Shown here: in pieces, positions 36,656 through 45,475 of the stretch
Position numbering within the stretch: position 1 is the first letter of the stretch
Layout: each line of letters starts with the position of its first letter
Origin: Streptomyces fumigatiscleroticus
GTDB lineage: Bacteria; Actinomycetota; Actinomycetes; Streptomycetales; Streptomycetaceae
Length of the DNA: 64,000 nucleotides
Direction of reading: 5' to 3'
Assembly: GCF_014647975.1 (NCBI RefSeq)
Contig: NZ_BMQF01000004.1
Location: 62,001 to 126,000 of the forward strand
Notes under the pieces: generated by a model
Databases searched by the model: none
Seen by the model: only the letters and a program-made list of their open reading frames with translations
Told to the model about the DNA's origin: nothing
Made by a program: the position numbers and the translations under genes

Positions 36656-37587
36656 GGATCGACCTGACCGACACCACGGCAAGCAAGATCAACAAGGCCC
36701 TCGTGCAGGGTCGCCGCGCCATCGGCACCCCCGCCGTGGGCATGGTCCTGACGATGGTCATCGTCACGGACGAGGAGAACGCCTACGACTCGATCAAGGC
36801 GGCCGAGGAGGCCTCGCGCGAGCACCCCTCGCGCACCCTGGTCGTGATCAAGCGGCACGCCCGCTCCCCGCGGGAGCGCACCAAGTCCCGGCTGGACGCG
36901 GAGGTGCGGGTCGGCTCGGAGGCGGGCACCGGCGAGACGGTCGTGCTGCGCACCTACGGCGAGGTGTCCGACCACGCCGACTCCGTCGTCCTGCCGCTGC
37001 TGCTCCCCGACGCCCCGGTCGTCGTGTGGTGGCCGGTGGACGCCCCCGAGAACCCGGCCAAGGACCCGCTGGGCGCGCTGGCCCAGCGCCGGATCACCGA
37101 CATGTACGCCGTGGAGCGCCCGCTGGAGGCGCTCCAGACCCGGCTGCGTTCCTACGCGCCCGGCGACACCGACCTGGCCTGGACCCGGCTGACCCCGTGG
37201 CGCTCGATGCTGGCCGCCGCGCTGGACCAGGCCCGCCTCAGGATCGTCTCGGCGGCCGTGGAGAGCGAGGCGGACAACCCCAGCGCCGAGCTGCTGGCCC
37301 GCTGGCTGCACGCCCGGCTCGGCGTGCCGGTGGAGCGGGTGGAGACCGGTGGCCCGGTCGTCACCGGTGTGCGCCTGGGCACCGAGAAGGGCGACATCGT
37401 CATCGACCGCCCGGAGGGCCCGCTGGCCACGCTGACGCTGCCCGGCCAGCCGTCCCGCACCCTGGCGCTGAAGGTGCGCCCCACCTCCGAACTGATCGCC
37501 GAGGAGCTGCGCCGCCTCGACGCGGACGAGATGTACGCCGTCGCCCTGCGGGGCGAGGGCACCAAGGAGAACCCCACCCATGTCTGA
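36652..37587 (+). CDS. opcA: Glucose-6-phosphate dehydrogenase assembly protein OpcA
   Basis: A protein of 311 residues, a full-length Opc[18 protein letters not shown] at the start, [17 protein letters not shown], and [17 protein letters not shown]. OpcA is needed for assembly and redox control of G6PDH in cyanobacteria and actinobacteria. It is coupled to zwf by ATGA and overlaps pgi by eight bases, matching the usual zwf-opcA pairing. Confidence 0.95.
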   Translation: MRIDLTDTTASKINKALVQGRRAIGTPAVGMVLTMVIVTDEENAYDSIKAAEEASREHPSRTLVVIKRHARSPRERTKSRLDAEVRVGSEAGTGETVVLRTYGEVSDHADSVVLPLLLPDAPVVVWWPVDAPENPAKDPLGALAQRRITDMYAVERPLEALQTRLRSYAPGDTDLAWTRLTPWRSMLAAALDQARLRIVSAAVESEADNPSAELLARWLHARLGVPVERVETGGPVVTGVRLGTEKGDIVIDRPEGPLATLTLPGQPSRTLALKVRPTSELIAEELRRLDADEMYAVALRGEGTKENPTHV

Positions 37588-39259
37588 CCAGCCCAGGCTC
37601 ACCCGGCGGCCCGAATGGGCCGCCCTGGAGGACCACCGCGCCGACGCGATGCTCCACCCGGACCTGCGTGAGCTGTTCGCCGCCGACCCCTCCCGCGCGG
37701 AGCGGTACGTGGTCCACGTCGGTGACCTGCGCATCGACTACTCCAAGAACCTGGTCACCGACGAGACCCTCGCCCTGCTCCAGGAGCTGGCCGCCGCCAC
37801 CGGCGTGACCGGGCTGCGCGACGCCATGTTCCGCGGCGAGAAGATCAACATCACCGAGGACCGCGCCGTGCTGCACACCGCGCTGCGCGCCGCGCGGGAT
37901 GCGGTGATCGAGGTCGACGGCGAGAACGTGGTGCCCAAGGTGCACGCGGTGCTCGACAGGATGACCGACTTCGCGGACCGGGTCCGCTCCGGCGAGTGGA
38001 CCGGCCACACCGGGCGCCGCATCCGCAACGTCGTCAACATCGGCATCGGCGGCTCCGACCTGGGCCCGGCGATGGCGTACGAGGCGCTGCGCGCCTACAC
38101 CGACCGCGATCTGACCTTCCGCTTCGTCTCCAACGTGGACGGCGCCGATCTGCACGAGGCGGTCCGCGACCTGGACCCGGCGGAGACGCTGTTCATCGTG
38201 GCGTCCAAGACGTTCACCACGATCGAGACGATCACCAACGCCACCTCGGCGCGGGAGTGGCTGCTGGAGGCGCTCGGCGACGACAAGGCGGTCGCCAGGC
38301 ACTTCGTGGCGCTGTCGACCAACGCGGAGAAGGTCGCCGCGTTCGGCATCGACACGGCGAACATGTTCGAGTTCTGGGACTGGGTCGGCGGCCGCTACTC
38401 CTACGACTCCGCCATCGGCCTGTCGCTGATGATCGCCATCGGCCCGGACGCCTTCCGGGAGATGCTCGACGGCTTCCGCATCGTCGACGAGCACTTCCGC
38501 AACGCCGAGCCCGAGGCCAACGCCCCGCTGCTGCTGGGCCTGCTGGGCATCTGGTACGGCAACTTCTTCCACGCCCAGTCGCACGCGGTGCTGCCGTACT
38601 CGCACTACCTCTCCAAGTTCACCGCCTACCTCCAGCAGCTGGACATGGAGTCCAACGGCAAGTCGGTGGACCGCGACGGTCACCCGGTGGACTGGCAGAC
38701 CGGGCCGGTGGTGTGGGGCACGCCCGGCACCAACGGGCAGCACGCCTACTACCAGCTGATCCACCAGGGCACCAAGCTCATCCCGGCGGACTTCATCGGC
38801 TTCGCCCGCCCCGTCGCCGAGCTGAGCGACCGCCTCAAGGCCCAGCACGACCTGCTGATGGCCAACTTCTTCGCCCAGACCCAGGCGCTCGCCTTCGGCA
38901 AGACCGCGGAGGAGGTCCGCGCCGAGGGCGTGCCCGAGGAGCAGGTCCCCCACCGCACCTTCAAGGGCAACCACCCCACCACCACGATCCTGGCCACCGC
39001 ACTCACCCCCTCGGTGCTGGGCCAGCTGATCGCCCTCTACGAGCACAAGGTGTTCGTCCAGGGCGCGATCTGGAACATCGACTCCTTCGACCAGTGGGGC
39101 GTCGAGCTCGGCAAGGTCCTCGCCAAGCGCGTCGAACCCGCCCTGACCGAGGGCACCGAGGTCCCCGGCCTCGACCCCTCCACGGCCGCCCTCGTGGCCG
39201 CGTACCGCACGCTCAAGAACGCTCCGGACGCCCGCAACACCCAGGAAGAAGTGAACTGA
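37580..39259 (+). CDS. pgi: Glucose-6-phosphate isomerase
   Basis: A protein of 559 residues. The PGI signatures are visible: [12 protein letters not shown], the SKTFTTIET sugar-phosphate loop, and [18 protein letters not shown]. The end signature is [19 protein letters not shown]. It interconverts glucose-6-P and fructose-6-P, linking glycolysis to the oxidative branch encoded by the same operon. The ATG at 37580 lies inside the last codons of opcA. Confidence 0.97.
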   Translation: MSDQPRLTRRPEWAALEDHRADAMLHPDLRELFAADPSRAERYVVHVGDLRIDYSKNLVTDETLALLQELAAATGVTGLRDAMFRGEKINITEDRAVLHTALRAARDAVIEVDGENVVPKVHAVLDRMTDFADRVRSGEWTGHTGRRIRNVVNIGIGGSDLGPAMAYEALRAYTDRDLTFRFVSNVDGADLHEAVRDLDPAETLFIVASKTFTTIETITNATSAREWLLEALGDDKAVARHFVALSTNAEKVAAFGIDTANMFEFWDWVGGRYSYDSAIGLSLMIAIGPDAFREMLDGFRIVDEHFRNAEPEANAPLLLGLLGIWYGNFFHAQSHAVLPYSHYLSKFTAYLQQLDMESNGKSVDRDGHPVDWQTGPVVWGTPGTNGQHAYYQLIHQGTKLIPADFIGFARPVAELSDRLKAQHDLLMANFFAQTQALAFGKTAEEVRAEGVPEEQVPHRTFKGNHPTTTILATALTPSVLGQLIALYEHKVFVQGAIWNIDSFDQWGVELGKVLAKRVEPALTEGTEVPGLDPSTAALVAAYRTLKNAPDARNTQEEVN

Positions 39260-39260
39260 C

Positions 39261-40142
39261 ATGCAGTTGGGACTCATCGGTCTCGGCAAGATGGGCGGCA
39301 ACATGCGCGAGCGGCTCCGCCGCGCCGGCCACACCGTCATCGGCTACGACCGCAACCCCGAGCTCTCCGACGTGGCGAGCCTGGCCGAACTGGTCGACAA
39401 GCTGGAGGGGCCGCGCCACGTCTGGGTGATGGTCCCGGCCGGTGCCGCCACCCAGTCCGTCGTCGACGAGCTGAAGGAGCTCCTCTCCCCCGGCGACACG
39501 GTCATCGACGGCGGCAACTCCCGCTGGACCGACGACGAGAAGCACGCCGTCGAGCTGGGCCTGAAGGGCATCGGCTTCGTCGACGCGGGCGTCTCCGGCG
39601 GCGTGTGGGGCCTGGAGAACGGCTACGCCCTGATGGTCGGCGGCGACAAGGAGCACGTCGACCGCCTGAGGCCGATCTTCGACGCGCTCAAGCCGGAGGG
39701 CCCCTACGGCTATGTCCACGCGGGCAAGGTCGGCGCGGGCCACTTCGCCAAGATGGTCCACAACGGCATCGAGTACGCGATGATGCAGGCCTACGCCGAG
39801 GGCTGGGAGCTGCTGGAGAAGGTCGACTCCGTGACCGACGTCCGGGAGGTCTTCCGCTCCTGGCAGGAGGGCACCGTCATCCGCTCCTGGCTGCTGGACC
39901 TCGCGGTCAACGCCCTCGACGAGGACGAGCACCTGGACAAGCTGCGCGGCTACGCTGAGGACTCCGGCGAGGGCCGCTGGACCGTCGAGGCGGCCATCGA
40001 CAACGCGGTGCCGCTGCCCGCGATCACCGCCTCCCTCTTCGCCCGGTTCGCCTCCCGCCAGGAGGACTCGCCGCAGATGAAGATGATCGCCGCGCTGCGC
40101 AACCAGTTCGGCGGCCACGCGGTCGAGGCGTCGAAGAAGTAA
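39261..40142 (+). CDS. gnd: 6-phosphogluconate dehydrogenase, short GndA/YqeC class
   Basis: A protein of 293 residues, much shorter than the 470-residue Gnd of enterobacteria. It has the NAD(P) loop GLIGLGKMGGNM, the substrate blocks IDGGNSRW and DAGVSGGVWGLENGY, and the catalytic KMVHNGIEYAMM. This short class decarboxylates 6-phosphogluconate to ribulose-5-P, often with NAD. The ATG at 39261 begins one base after the pgi stop. It closes the operon and is followed by a strong hairpin. Confidence 0.92.
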   Translation: MQLGLIGLGKMGGNMRERLRRAGHTVIGYDRNPELSDVASLAELVDKLEGPRHVWVMVPAGAATQSVVDELKELLSPGDTVIDGGNSRWTDDEKHAVELGLKGIGFVDAGVSGGVWGLENGYALMVGGDKEHVDRLRPIFDALKPEGPYGYVHAGKVGAGHFAKMVHNGIEYAMMQAYAEGWELLEKVDSVTDVREVFRSWQEGTVIRSWLLDLAVNALDEDEHLDKLRGYAEDSGEGRWTVEAAIDNAVPLPAITASLFARFASRQEDSPQMKMIAALRNQFGGHAVEASKK

Positions 40143-40169
40143 CCCCCTCGCACGGGGTTCGGCAACGCA

Positions 40170-40206
40170 CGGCGGCCGGGGGCTGGTTGACAGTCCCCGG
40201 CCGCCG
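40170..40206. terminator. Terminator hairpin of the pentose phosphate operon
   Basis: Perfect 12-base arms (40170-40181 and 40195-40206) with a 13-base loop lie 28 bases after the gnd stop. The loop contains the TTGACA used as a -35 by the next gene, so terminator and promoter overlap. Confidence 0.78.
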
Positions 40207-40215
40207 CGTCAGAGT
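40187..40215 (+). promoter_or_regulatory. Promoter of the pentapeptide-like gene, possibly leaderless
   Basis: A consensus TTGACA at 40187-40192, 17 bases, then CAGAGT at 40210-40215. Transcription would begin near 40222, only one or two bases before the ATG at 40224, so the mRNA is probably leaderless. No ribosome site precedes the ATG, which agrees. Confidence 0.6.
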
Positions 40216-40223
40216 CCCCGCTG

Positions 40224-41687
40224 ATGGAGATCAACGATCTGACGGCGGCCGAGGCGCGGGTGTGGCGGGCCTTCCCCCGCGGCGAGGCCGTGGACTTCTC
40301 GGACCCCGCCGGCGAGGACGGCACGGACGGCGGCGAGTGGGGGCCGGAGCGCACCGTCCGGGCGGGCGTCCTGCGGGCACTGCTGCTCACGGCCCCGCAG
40401 GAGGAGGGCGAGATAGCCGCCCTGAAACTCACCGGCGCCCGGATCACCGGCGTACTGGACCTGCGGTACGCCACCGTCGACGTCGCCGTCCGGCTGGCCG
40501 GCTGCCACTTCGACGCCGTACCGCTCCTCTACGGCGCCCGGCTGCGCCAGCTCAACCTCAGCCGGTCCGCGCTGCCCGGCCTGACGGCCGCGACCCTGCG
40601 GGTCGAAGGGGTGCTGCGGATGACCGACTGCGACTTCCGCGGTCCGGTACGGCTCGGCGGGGCGCAGGTGGCCGGGGCGCTGTTCCTGGAACGGGCGGCG
40701 TTCACCGCGCCGGACGCCACCGAGCCCGTGCTCCAGCTCAACCAGACGGCGATCGGCGACGACCTGTGCGCGCCGGGGCTGCGGGCCCGGGGCGAGGTGC
40801 GGCTCACCGGCGCCCGGATCACCGGGACCGTCAACCTCAACGATGCGGAGCTGCACCGGCCGGGCGGGACCGCGCTCCAGGCGGAGACCCTGGGCGCCGA
40901 GGCCGACGTCCTGCTGCGCCGGGCCGATGTCCACGGCCGCCTCGAACTGCGCGGGGCGCGCGTGGCGGGCCGGCTGGACCTGTCGTACTCCCGGCTGCGC
41001 AATCCCGGCGGCACCGCGGTGCGCGCCAGCAGCTGTGTGATCGGCGAGCTGTGGCTGCGCGAGGGGCCGCCGCCGCAGGGCGCGCTGAATCTGCGCCGCA
41101 CCCAGATGGAGGTGCTCTTCCTCGACCCGGACATGGCGACGGGGATGGTGCGCCTGAGCGGCCTCACCTACGCCTCGCTGATTCCGCACGAGCCCGCCGA
41201 GCGCCGTCTGCCCATGCTGGAGCGGGACGGCGAGAGCTATCTGCCGTTCGCCTACGAGCAGTTGACGGCGGCGTACCGGCGCATCGGCGACGACGACGCG
41301 GCCCGGCTGGTCCAGCTCGCCAAGCAGCGCCGGCACCGCCGCACCCTGCCCTGGTACGCCCGGGTCTGGGGCCATCTCCAGGACGTCACCGTCGGCTACG
41401 GCTTCCGCCCGCTGCGGGCCGGCGGCTGGCTGCTGTCGCTGCTCGCCGTCGGGTCCGTCGTGTACGCGCTGCGTCCTCCGCACGCCCTGAAGCCGTCCGA
41501 GGCCCCGCACTTCAACCCGGTCTTCTACACGCTGGACCTGCTGCTGCCGGTGATCTCCTTCGGCCAGGAGGGCGCGTTCGCGCCGGACGGCTGGTACCAG
41601 ACGCTCTCCTACGTCCTGGTCATCACCGGCTGGATCCTGGCCTCCACGGTGTTGGCGGGCGTGACCCGGACCGTCAGCCGGCAGTGA
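40224..41687 (+). CDS. Pentapeptide-like beta-helix membrane protein
   Basis: A protein of 487 residues. Residues about 60-330 consist of degenerate 'LxLxGARITG' units resembling pentapeptide repeats, likely forming a right-handed beta-helix. The last third has two or three hydrophobic helices (around residues 400-480), anchoring it in the membrane. Streptomyces annotations call such proteins 'membrane-associated oxidoreductase', but I see no cofactor motif. The function is unknown. It follows the gnd operon and its last 14 bases overlap the convergent dehydroshikimate dehydratase gene. Confidence 0.82.
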   Translation: MEINDLTAAEARVWRAFPRGEAVDFSDPAGEDGTDGGEWGPERTVRAGVLRALLLTAPQEEGEIAALKLTGARITGVLDLRYATVDVAVRLAGCHFDAVPLLYGARLRQLNLSRSALPGLTAATLRVEGVLRMTDCDFRGPVRLGGAQVAGALFLERAAFTAPDATEPVLQLNQTAIGDDLCAPGLRARGEVRLTGARITGTVNLNDAELHRPGGTALQAETLGAEADVLLRRADVHGRLELRGARVAGRLDLSYSRLRNPGGTAVRASSCVIGELWLREGPPPQGALNLRRTQMEVLFLDPDMATGMVRLSGLTYASLIPHEPAERRLPMLERDGESYLPFAYEQLTAAYRRIGDDDAARLVQLAKQRRHRRTLPWYARVWGHLQDVTVGYGFRPLRAGGWLLSLLAVGSVVYALRPPHALKPSEAPHFNPVFYTLDLLLPVISFGQEGAFAPDGWYQTLSYVLVITGWILASTVLAGVTRTVSRQ

Positions 41688-43473
41688 GCGCCCTGGCGGC
41701 GTGCTGCGCGGCCAGGCGGACGGGGGCGTTCGGGGCGCCGTAGCCCCGGTAGCCGCCGTCACGCTGGACCAGTTCGAAGAAGACCTGCCCGACGGTGTGG
41801 GTGTAGCAGTGCCTGAACTCGCCGTACGCGTCACGGTCGTAGAGGATGCCCAGCTCGCGGTAGGTCTCCAGCTCGCCGTCGGGGAACTCCTGCCGGGCCG
41901 CGAGGTCGTCGTAGTAGTTGGCCGGGATGGGCAGCAGCCGGCCGCCGGCGGCGCGGAAGCGGCGCGCGGCGGCGACCACGTCGCCGGTGGCGAGCGCGAT
42001 GTGCCGGGCGTGCACGGTGTCGCCGGTGGGTGCCGGGCCGACGGTGAGGGCGATGCGGACGCTGCCGTCGTCGTTGGTGACGGCCCGGCTGCGCAGCAGT
42101 CCGTACGGGTCGGCGACGTCGACGCTCTCCTGGGCGCGCAGTCCGAGCACGCTGCGGTGGAAGAGGGCCGCCTCGTCGAAGTGGTGCCAGGGCTGGGTGA
42201 GGGAGAGATGGTCGATACGGGTCACGTCCCCCGCGTCGCGGGGGCCGGTCTGCGTGTCCGCGAAGTCGGCGCGCCAGCCGGGCCGCCCGGGGCGGCCGGT
42301 GGCGCAGAAGAACAGTTCCGTGCCGTCGGGGGCGGCGACCGCCTCCAGCGGGGCGTCCTGCGCGGCGCGGCGGCGCGGCAGCACCGGGGCGAGCAGCGCC
42401 TCGGCACGGCGGGCCGCGCCCGCCGGGTCCGGGGACCGAAGGCCGATCGCGGCGAGCCGGGTGCCGTCGCGGCGCCCGGCCGGGCCGGTGTTGACCAGGA
42501 TGCGGGCCTCGCCCTGCTGCCACAGGTCGACGGGTTTGCTCCGGTGCCGCGCGGTGCGGGCGAAGCCCAGCGCGCCGAGCAGGGCCGTGACGGGTTCGGC
42601 GTCGGCGGTGAGGAGTTCGGCGAAGGCGACGCCGGTCGGCACGACGGGCGCGGGCGGGCGGGCCGCGCCCACCGTCTCCTGGAGGACCGTCAGCGAGCGC
42701 CGGGCGTCCACGGCCGTCGGGCCCGCCTCGGCCTGCCGGAAGACGTCGTTGAAGACCTCCAGGGAGAGCGGCCCGTCGTAGCCGGTGCGCAGCACGTGCC
42801 GCAGCAGCCCGGCGAGGTCGAAGCCGCCCTGCCCGGGGAAGCAGCGGTAGTGGCGGCTCCACTGGAGCACGTCCATCGCGAGCAGCGGGGCGTCGGCGAG
42901 CTGGAGGAAGAAGATCTTCTCGCCGGGGATGTCCTCGATGCCCTTGGGGTCGCTGCCGCGGGAGAGGATGTGGAAGCTGTCCAGGCAGGTGCCGAGCGCG
43001 GGGTGGCCGGCGGCCTTCACGATGCGCCAGGCGTGGTCGTAGGTGCTGACGTGCCGGCCCCAGGCGAGCGCCTCGTAGGCGACGCGGATGCCGTACTCCC
43101 GGGCCGCGTCGGCCAGCCGGGCGAGCTGTTCGGCGGCGAGGGCGTCGTCGTCCACGGCCTGCGGGGAGACGCTGGAGCAGACCAGGACGGTGTCCGCGCC
43201 GAGCCGGCGCATCAGCGCGAACTTGTGCCGGGCGCGCCGCAGACCGCGGGCGAACTCCTCCTCGGGCACCGCCTCGATGTCCCGCATCGGCTGGTAGAGC
43301 TCGATGGAGAGGCCGAGGTCGGCGCACCGGCCGCGGATCTCCTCGGGGGCCAGGGGGCTGGCCAGCAGGTCGTTCTCGAAGATCTCCACGCCGTCGAAGC
43401 CGGCCCGGGAGGCGGCCGTGAGCTTCTCGGTGAGGGATCCGCTGAGGGAGACGGTGGCGATGGACGTACGCAC
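41674..43473 (-). CDS. 3-Dehydroshikimate dehydratase, bifunctional-type (QuiC/QsuB-like)
   Basis: A protein of 599 residues. The N-terminal half is a xylose-isomerase-like TIM barrel (FDGVEIFENDLLA, ELYQPMRDIEA, CLDSFHILSRG, LEVFNDVF). The C-terminal half is an HPPD-like vicinal-oxygen-chelate domain with metal ligands in RIDHLSL, ARHIALATGD and FFELVQRDGGYRGYG. This fusion is the known actinobacterial and pseudomonad dehydratase making protocatechuate from 3-dehydroshikimate. The GTG at 43473 follows AGAGGTACC. It lies 44 bases after the shikimate dehydrogenase gene in the same operon. Confidence 0.9.
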   Translation of the reverse strand: MRTSIATVSLSGSLTEKLTAASRAGFDGVEIFENDLLASPLAPEEIRGRCADLGLSIELYQPMRDIEAVPEEEFARGLRRARHKFALMRRLGADTVLVCSSVSPQAVDDDALAAEQLARLADAAREYGIRVAYEALAWGRHVSTYDHAWRIVKAAGHPALGTCLDSFHILSRGSDPKGIEDIPGEKIFFLQLADAPLLAMDVLQWSRHYRCFPGQGGFDLAGLLRHVLRTGYDGPLSLEVFNDVFRQAEAGPTAVDARRSLTVLQETVGAARPPAPVVPTGVAFAELLTADAEPVTALLGALGFARTARHRSKPVDLWQQGEARILVNTGPAGRRDGTRLAAIGLRSPDPAGAARRAEALLAPVLPRRRAAQDAPLEAVAAPDGTELFFCATGRPGRPGWRADFADTQTGPRDAGDVTRIDHLSLTQPWHHFDEAALFHRSVLGLRAQESVDVADPYGLLRSRAVTNDDGSVRIALTVGPAPTGDTVHARHIALATGDVVAAARRFRAAGGRLLPIPANYYDDLAARQEFPDGELETYRELGILYDRDAYGEFRHCYTHTVGQVFFELVQRDGGYRGYGAPNAPVRLAAQHAARALTAG

Positions 43474-43517
43474 GTCGGTACCTCTGCTTCGCTTCCGGTC
43501 GGATGTCCCTGTCGGGG

Positions 43518-44399
43518 TTATCGGGGGGCCGGTACGGCGCCGGTCAGCTCGGCGATGTCCGCGAGCATCCGCGCGCTGTCGGGTTCCCGCCCGGTGAACA
43601 GGCGGAAGGCGTCGACGGCCTGGAAGGCGGCCATGCCGGCGCCGTCGAGCACGGCGCAGCCCAGCGCGCGGGCGGTGCGCACCAGTTCGGTCTCCAGCGG
43701 ACGGTAGACGATCTCGGCGACCCACAGCCCGGGGTGCAGCAGCCGGGCCGGCAGGGGCAGGCCGGGGTGGGCGGCCATGCCGGTGGGGGTGGCGTGGACG
43801 ATGCCGTCGGCGCCGGTGAGCAGGTCGGGCAGGGTGCCGGGGTGGGCGCTGGTGGCCCGGCCGTCCCCGAAGTGCCGGTTCAGAGAGGCCGCGAGCGAGG
43901 CGGCCCGCTCGGGCAGCGCGTCGACGACGGTGATCCGCCCGGCGCCCAGGGTGAGCATGGCGTGCGCGACGGCCGCGCCCGCGCCGCCCGCGCCGAGCTG
44001 CACGACCCGCTCCAGCGGCACGTCGGGCAGGCCGCGGGCGAAGGAGGCGGCGAAGCCGGTGACATCCGTGTTGTGGCCGGTCGCGCGGCCGTCCTCGAAG
44101 ACGACGGTGTTGACCGCGCCCAGCGCCTCGGCCTGCGGGGCGAGCGCGTCGAGGTGTGCGATGACGAGCTGCTTGCAGGGGTGGGTGATGTTGAGCCCGT
44201 CGAAGCCCAGGTCGCGGGCGGCGCGCACCAGGTCGCCCACCGCCTCGGGCGGGACGCCGAGGGTGTCGATGTCGATCAGCCGGTACAGACAGCGCAGGCC
44301 CTGGCGGTCGGCCTCCCGCTCGTGCAGGGCCGGGCTGAGCGACGGGCCGATGCCGGAACCGATCAGCCCGACGAGATACGAGTCCTTGGCCATGGCCAT
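43518..44399 (-). CDS. Shikimate/quinate dehydrogenase
   Basis: A protein of 293 residues. The substrate-binding loop GPSLSPALHE, the catalytic Lys in NITHPCKQLV, the Asp in HNTDVTGF and the NAD(P) loop GAGGAGAAVAH are intact. Its catabolic operon suggests it oxidises shikimate or quinate to the dehydro form rather than serving aromatic biosynthesis. The ATG at 44399 follows GGAGG; a second ATG two codons later is possible. It is divergent from a TetR gene with an operator between. Confidence 0.92.
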   Translation of the reverse strand: MAMAKDSYLVGLIGSGIGPSLSPALHEREADRQGLRCLYRLIDIDTLGVPPEAVGDLVRAARDLGFDGLNITHPCKQLVIAHLDALAPQAEALGAVNTVVFEDGRATGHNTDVTGFAASFARGLPDVPLERVVQLGAGGAGAAVAHAMLTLGAGRITVVDALPERAASLAASLNRHFGDGRATSAHPGTLPDLLTGADGIVHATPTGMAAHPGLPLPARLLHPGLWVAEIVYRPLETELVRTARALGCAVLDGAGMAAFQAVDAFRLFTGREPDSARMLADIAELTGAVPAPR

Positions 44400-44425
44400 C
44401 GCGGACCTCCAGAGCGTGCGACTGC

Positions 44426-44449
44426 CTAATGTACGAACCGGTACGTTAG
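44426..44449. promoter_or_regulatory. TetR operator of the shikimate locus
   Basis: A 24-base inverted repeat: CTAATGTACG and GGTACGTTAG around AACC, eight of ten base pairs matching. It sits 27 bases upstream of the shikimate dehydrogenase start and 118 bases upstream of the divergent TetR gene. Confidence 0.75.
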
Positions 44450-44567
44450 TCATAGCAGCAGGGGCCGGTCCCCGGGAAGAGCGGGGAAGGAGAGAAGACC
44501 TTCTCCCGCAGGTCGTCCGGGCGCCTTCTACAATCACCGGCACCGGCCCCTCGCCCGAAGGAACCTG

Positions 44568-45233
44568 ATGACCAGCGTCGACGAACCGGCACGACCCGGC
44601 GGGCGGATCCGTGACGCCGCCCGCACCAGGGCCGAGATCCTCGACGTCGCGACGCAGGAGTTCGCGCGGGCCGGCTACGACGGGGCCCGCGTCGACGAGA
44701 TCGCCGCCCGCACCCGCACCACGAAGCGGATGATCTACTACTACTTCGGCGGCAAGGAGCAGCTGTTCACGGCCGTGCTGGAGCGGGCGTACGGCGTGAT
44801 CCGCGAGGCCGAGCAGAAGCTCGACGTCGAGCACCTGGACCCCGTCGCGGCCATCCGCCGTCTCGCGGAGCTGACCTTCGACCACCACGAGCAGCACCCG
44901 GACTTCATCCGCCTGGTCAGCATCGAGAACATCCACGGGGCGGAGCACATCGCGGCCTCGGAGGAGCTGGCCCGGATCGGTTCGCCCGCCCTGGACGTGA
45001 TCCGCCGGATCCTGGCCCAGGGGCAGGAGTCGGGACTGTTCACGGCCGGCGTGGACGCCGTCGACCTGCACGCGATGATCAGTTCCTTCTGCTTCTTCCG
45101 GGTCTCCAACCGGCACACCTTCGGCGCCCTGTTCGGACGCGACCTGGTCGACCCCGCCCAGCGTGAGCACTACCGCACCATGCTCGGCGACATGGTGATC
45201 GCCTATCTCACGGCGGAGCGCGCGGCGGACTGA
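44568..45233 (+). CDS. TetR-family regulator of shikimate catabolism
   Basis: A protein of 221 residues. The HTH is YDGARVDEIAARTRTTKRMIYYYFGGKEQLF. The C-terminal domain follows the TetR_C pattern with FDHHEQHPDFIRLVSIENIHGAEHI. Placement between the dehydratase/dehydrogenase operon and an MFS importer, with an operator in the spacer, makes it the likely local repressor, probably released by shikimate or dehydroshikimate. The last codons and stop lie in a tandem repeat. Confidence 0.92.
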   Translation: MTSVDEPARPGGRIRDAARTRAEILDVATQEFARAGYDGARVDEIAARTRTTKRMIYYYFGGKEQLFTAVLERAYGVIREAEQKLDVEHLDPVAAIRRLAELTFDHHEQHPDFIRLVSIENIHGAEHIAASEELARIGSPALDVIRRILAQGQESGLFTAGVDAVDLHAMISSFCFFRVSNRHTFGALFGRDLVDPAQREHYRTMLGDMVIAYLTAERAAD

Positions 45234-45272
45234 CGGAGCGGCGGCGGACTGACGGAGCGCGCGGCGGACTGA
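45214..45272 (+). repeat. Tandem repeat spanning the TetR stop codon
   Basis: Three head-to-tail copies of about 20 bases (20, 19 and 20) begin with CGGAGCG and end in GGCGGACTGA. The TGA of the first copy is the stop of the TetR gene, so the end of the gene has been triplicated into the spacer. Confidence 0.8.
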
Positions 45273-45298
45273 CGGACCGCACGGCGGGCCGCGACCTC

Positions 45299-45327
45299 TT
45301 GACACCCGGGAAACGTGGGCGCAACAT
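45299..45327 (+). promoter_or_regulatory. Promoter of the shikimate MFS gene
   Basis: TTGACA at 45299-45304, 17 bases, CAACAT at 45322-45327. ACCCAGTGGGT, an 11-base palindrome beginning at 45350, lies just downstream and could be an operator. Confidence 0.6.
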
Positions 45328-45475
45328 CCCTACCCAACCGCTAGTAACTACCCAGTGGGTTAATTGGCCGGGCGGCGGCAGCACCCGGCACGGCCGACCC
45401 GTCACCCCAGGGATCCGGCAACCGTCCCCTCCGCCCACTCCGCACCGCCGCGGAGTTCCCCCGAAGGAGCACGCC

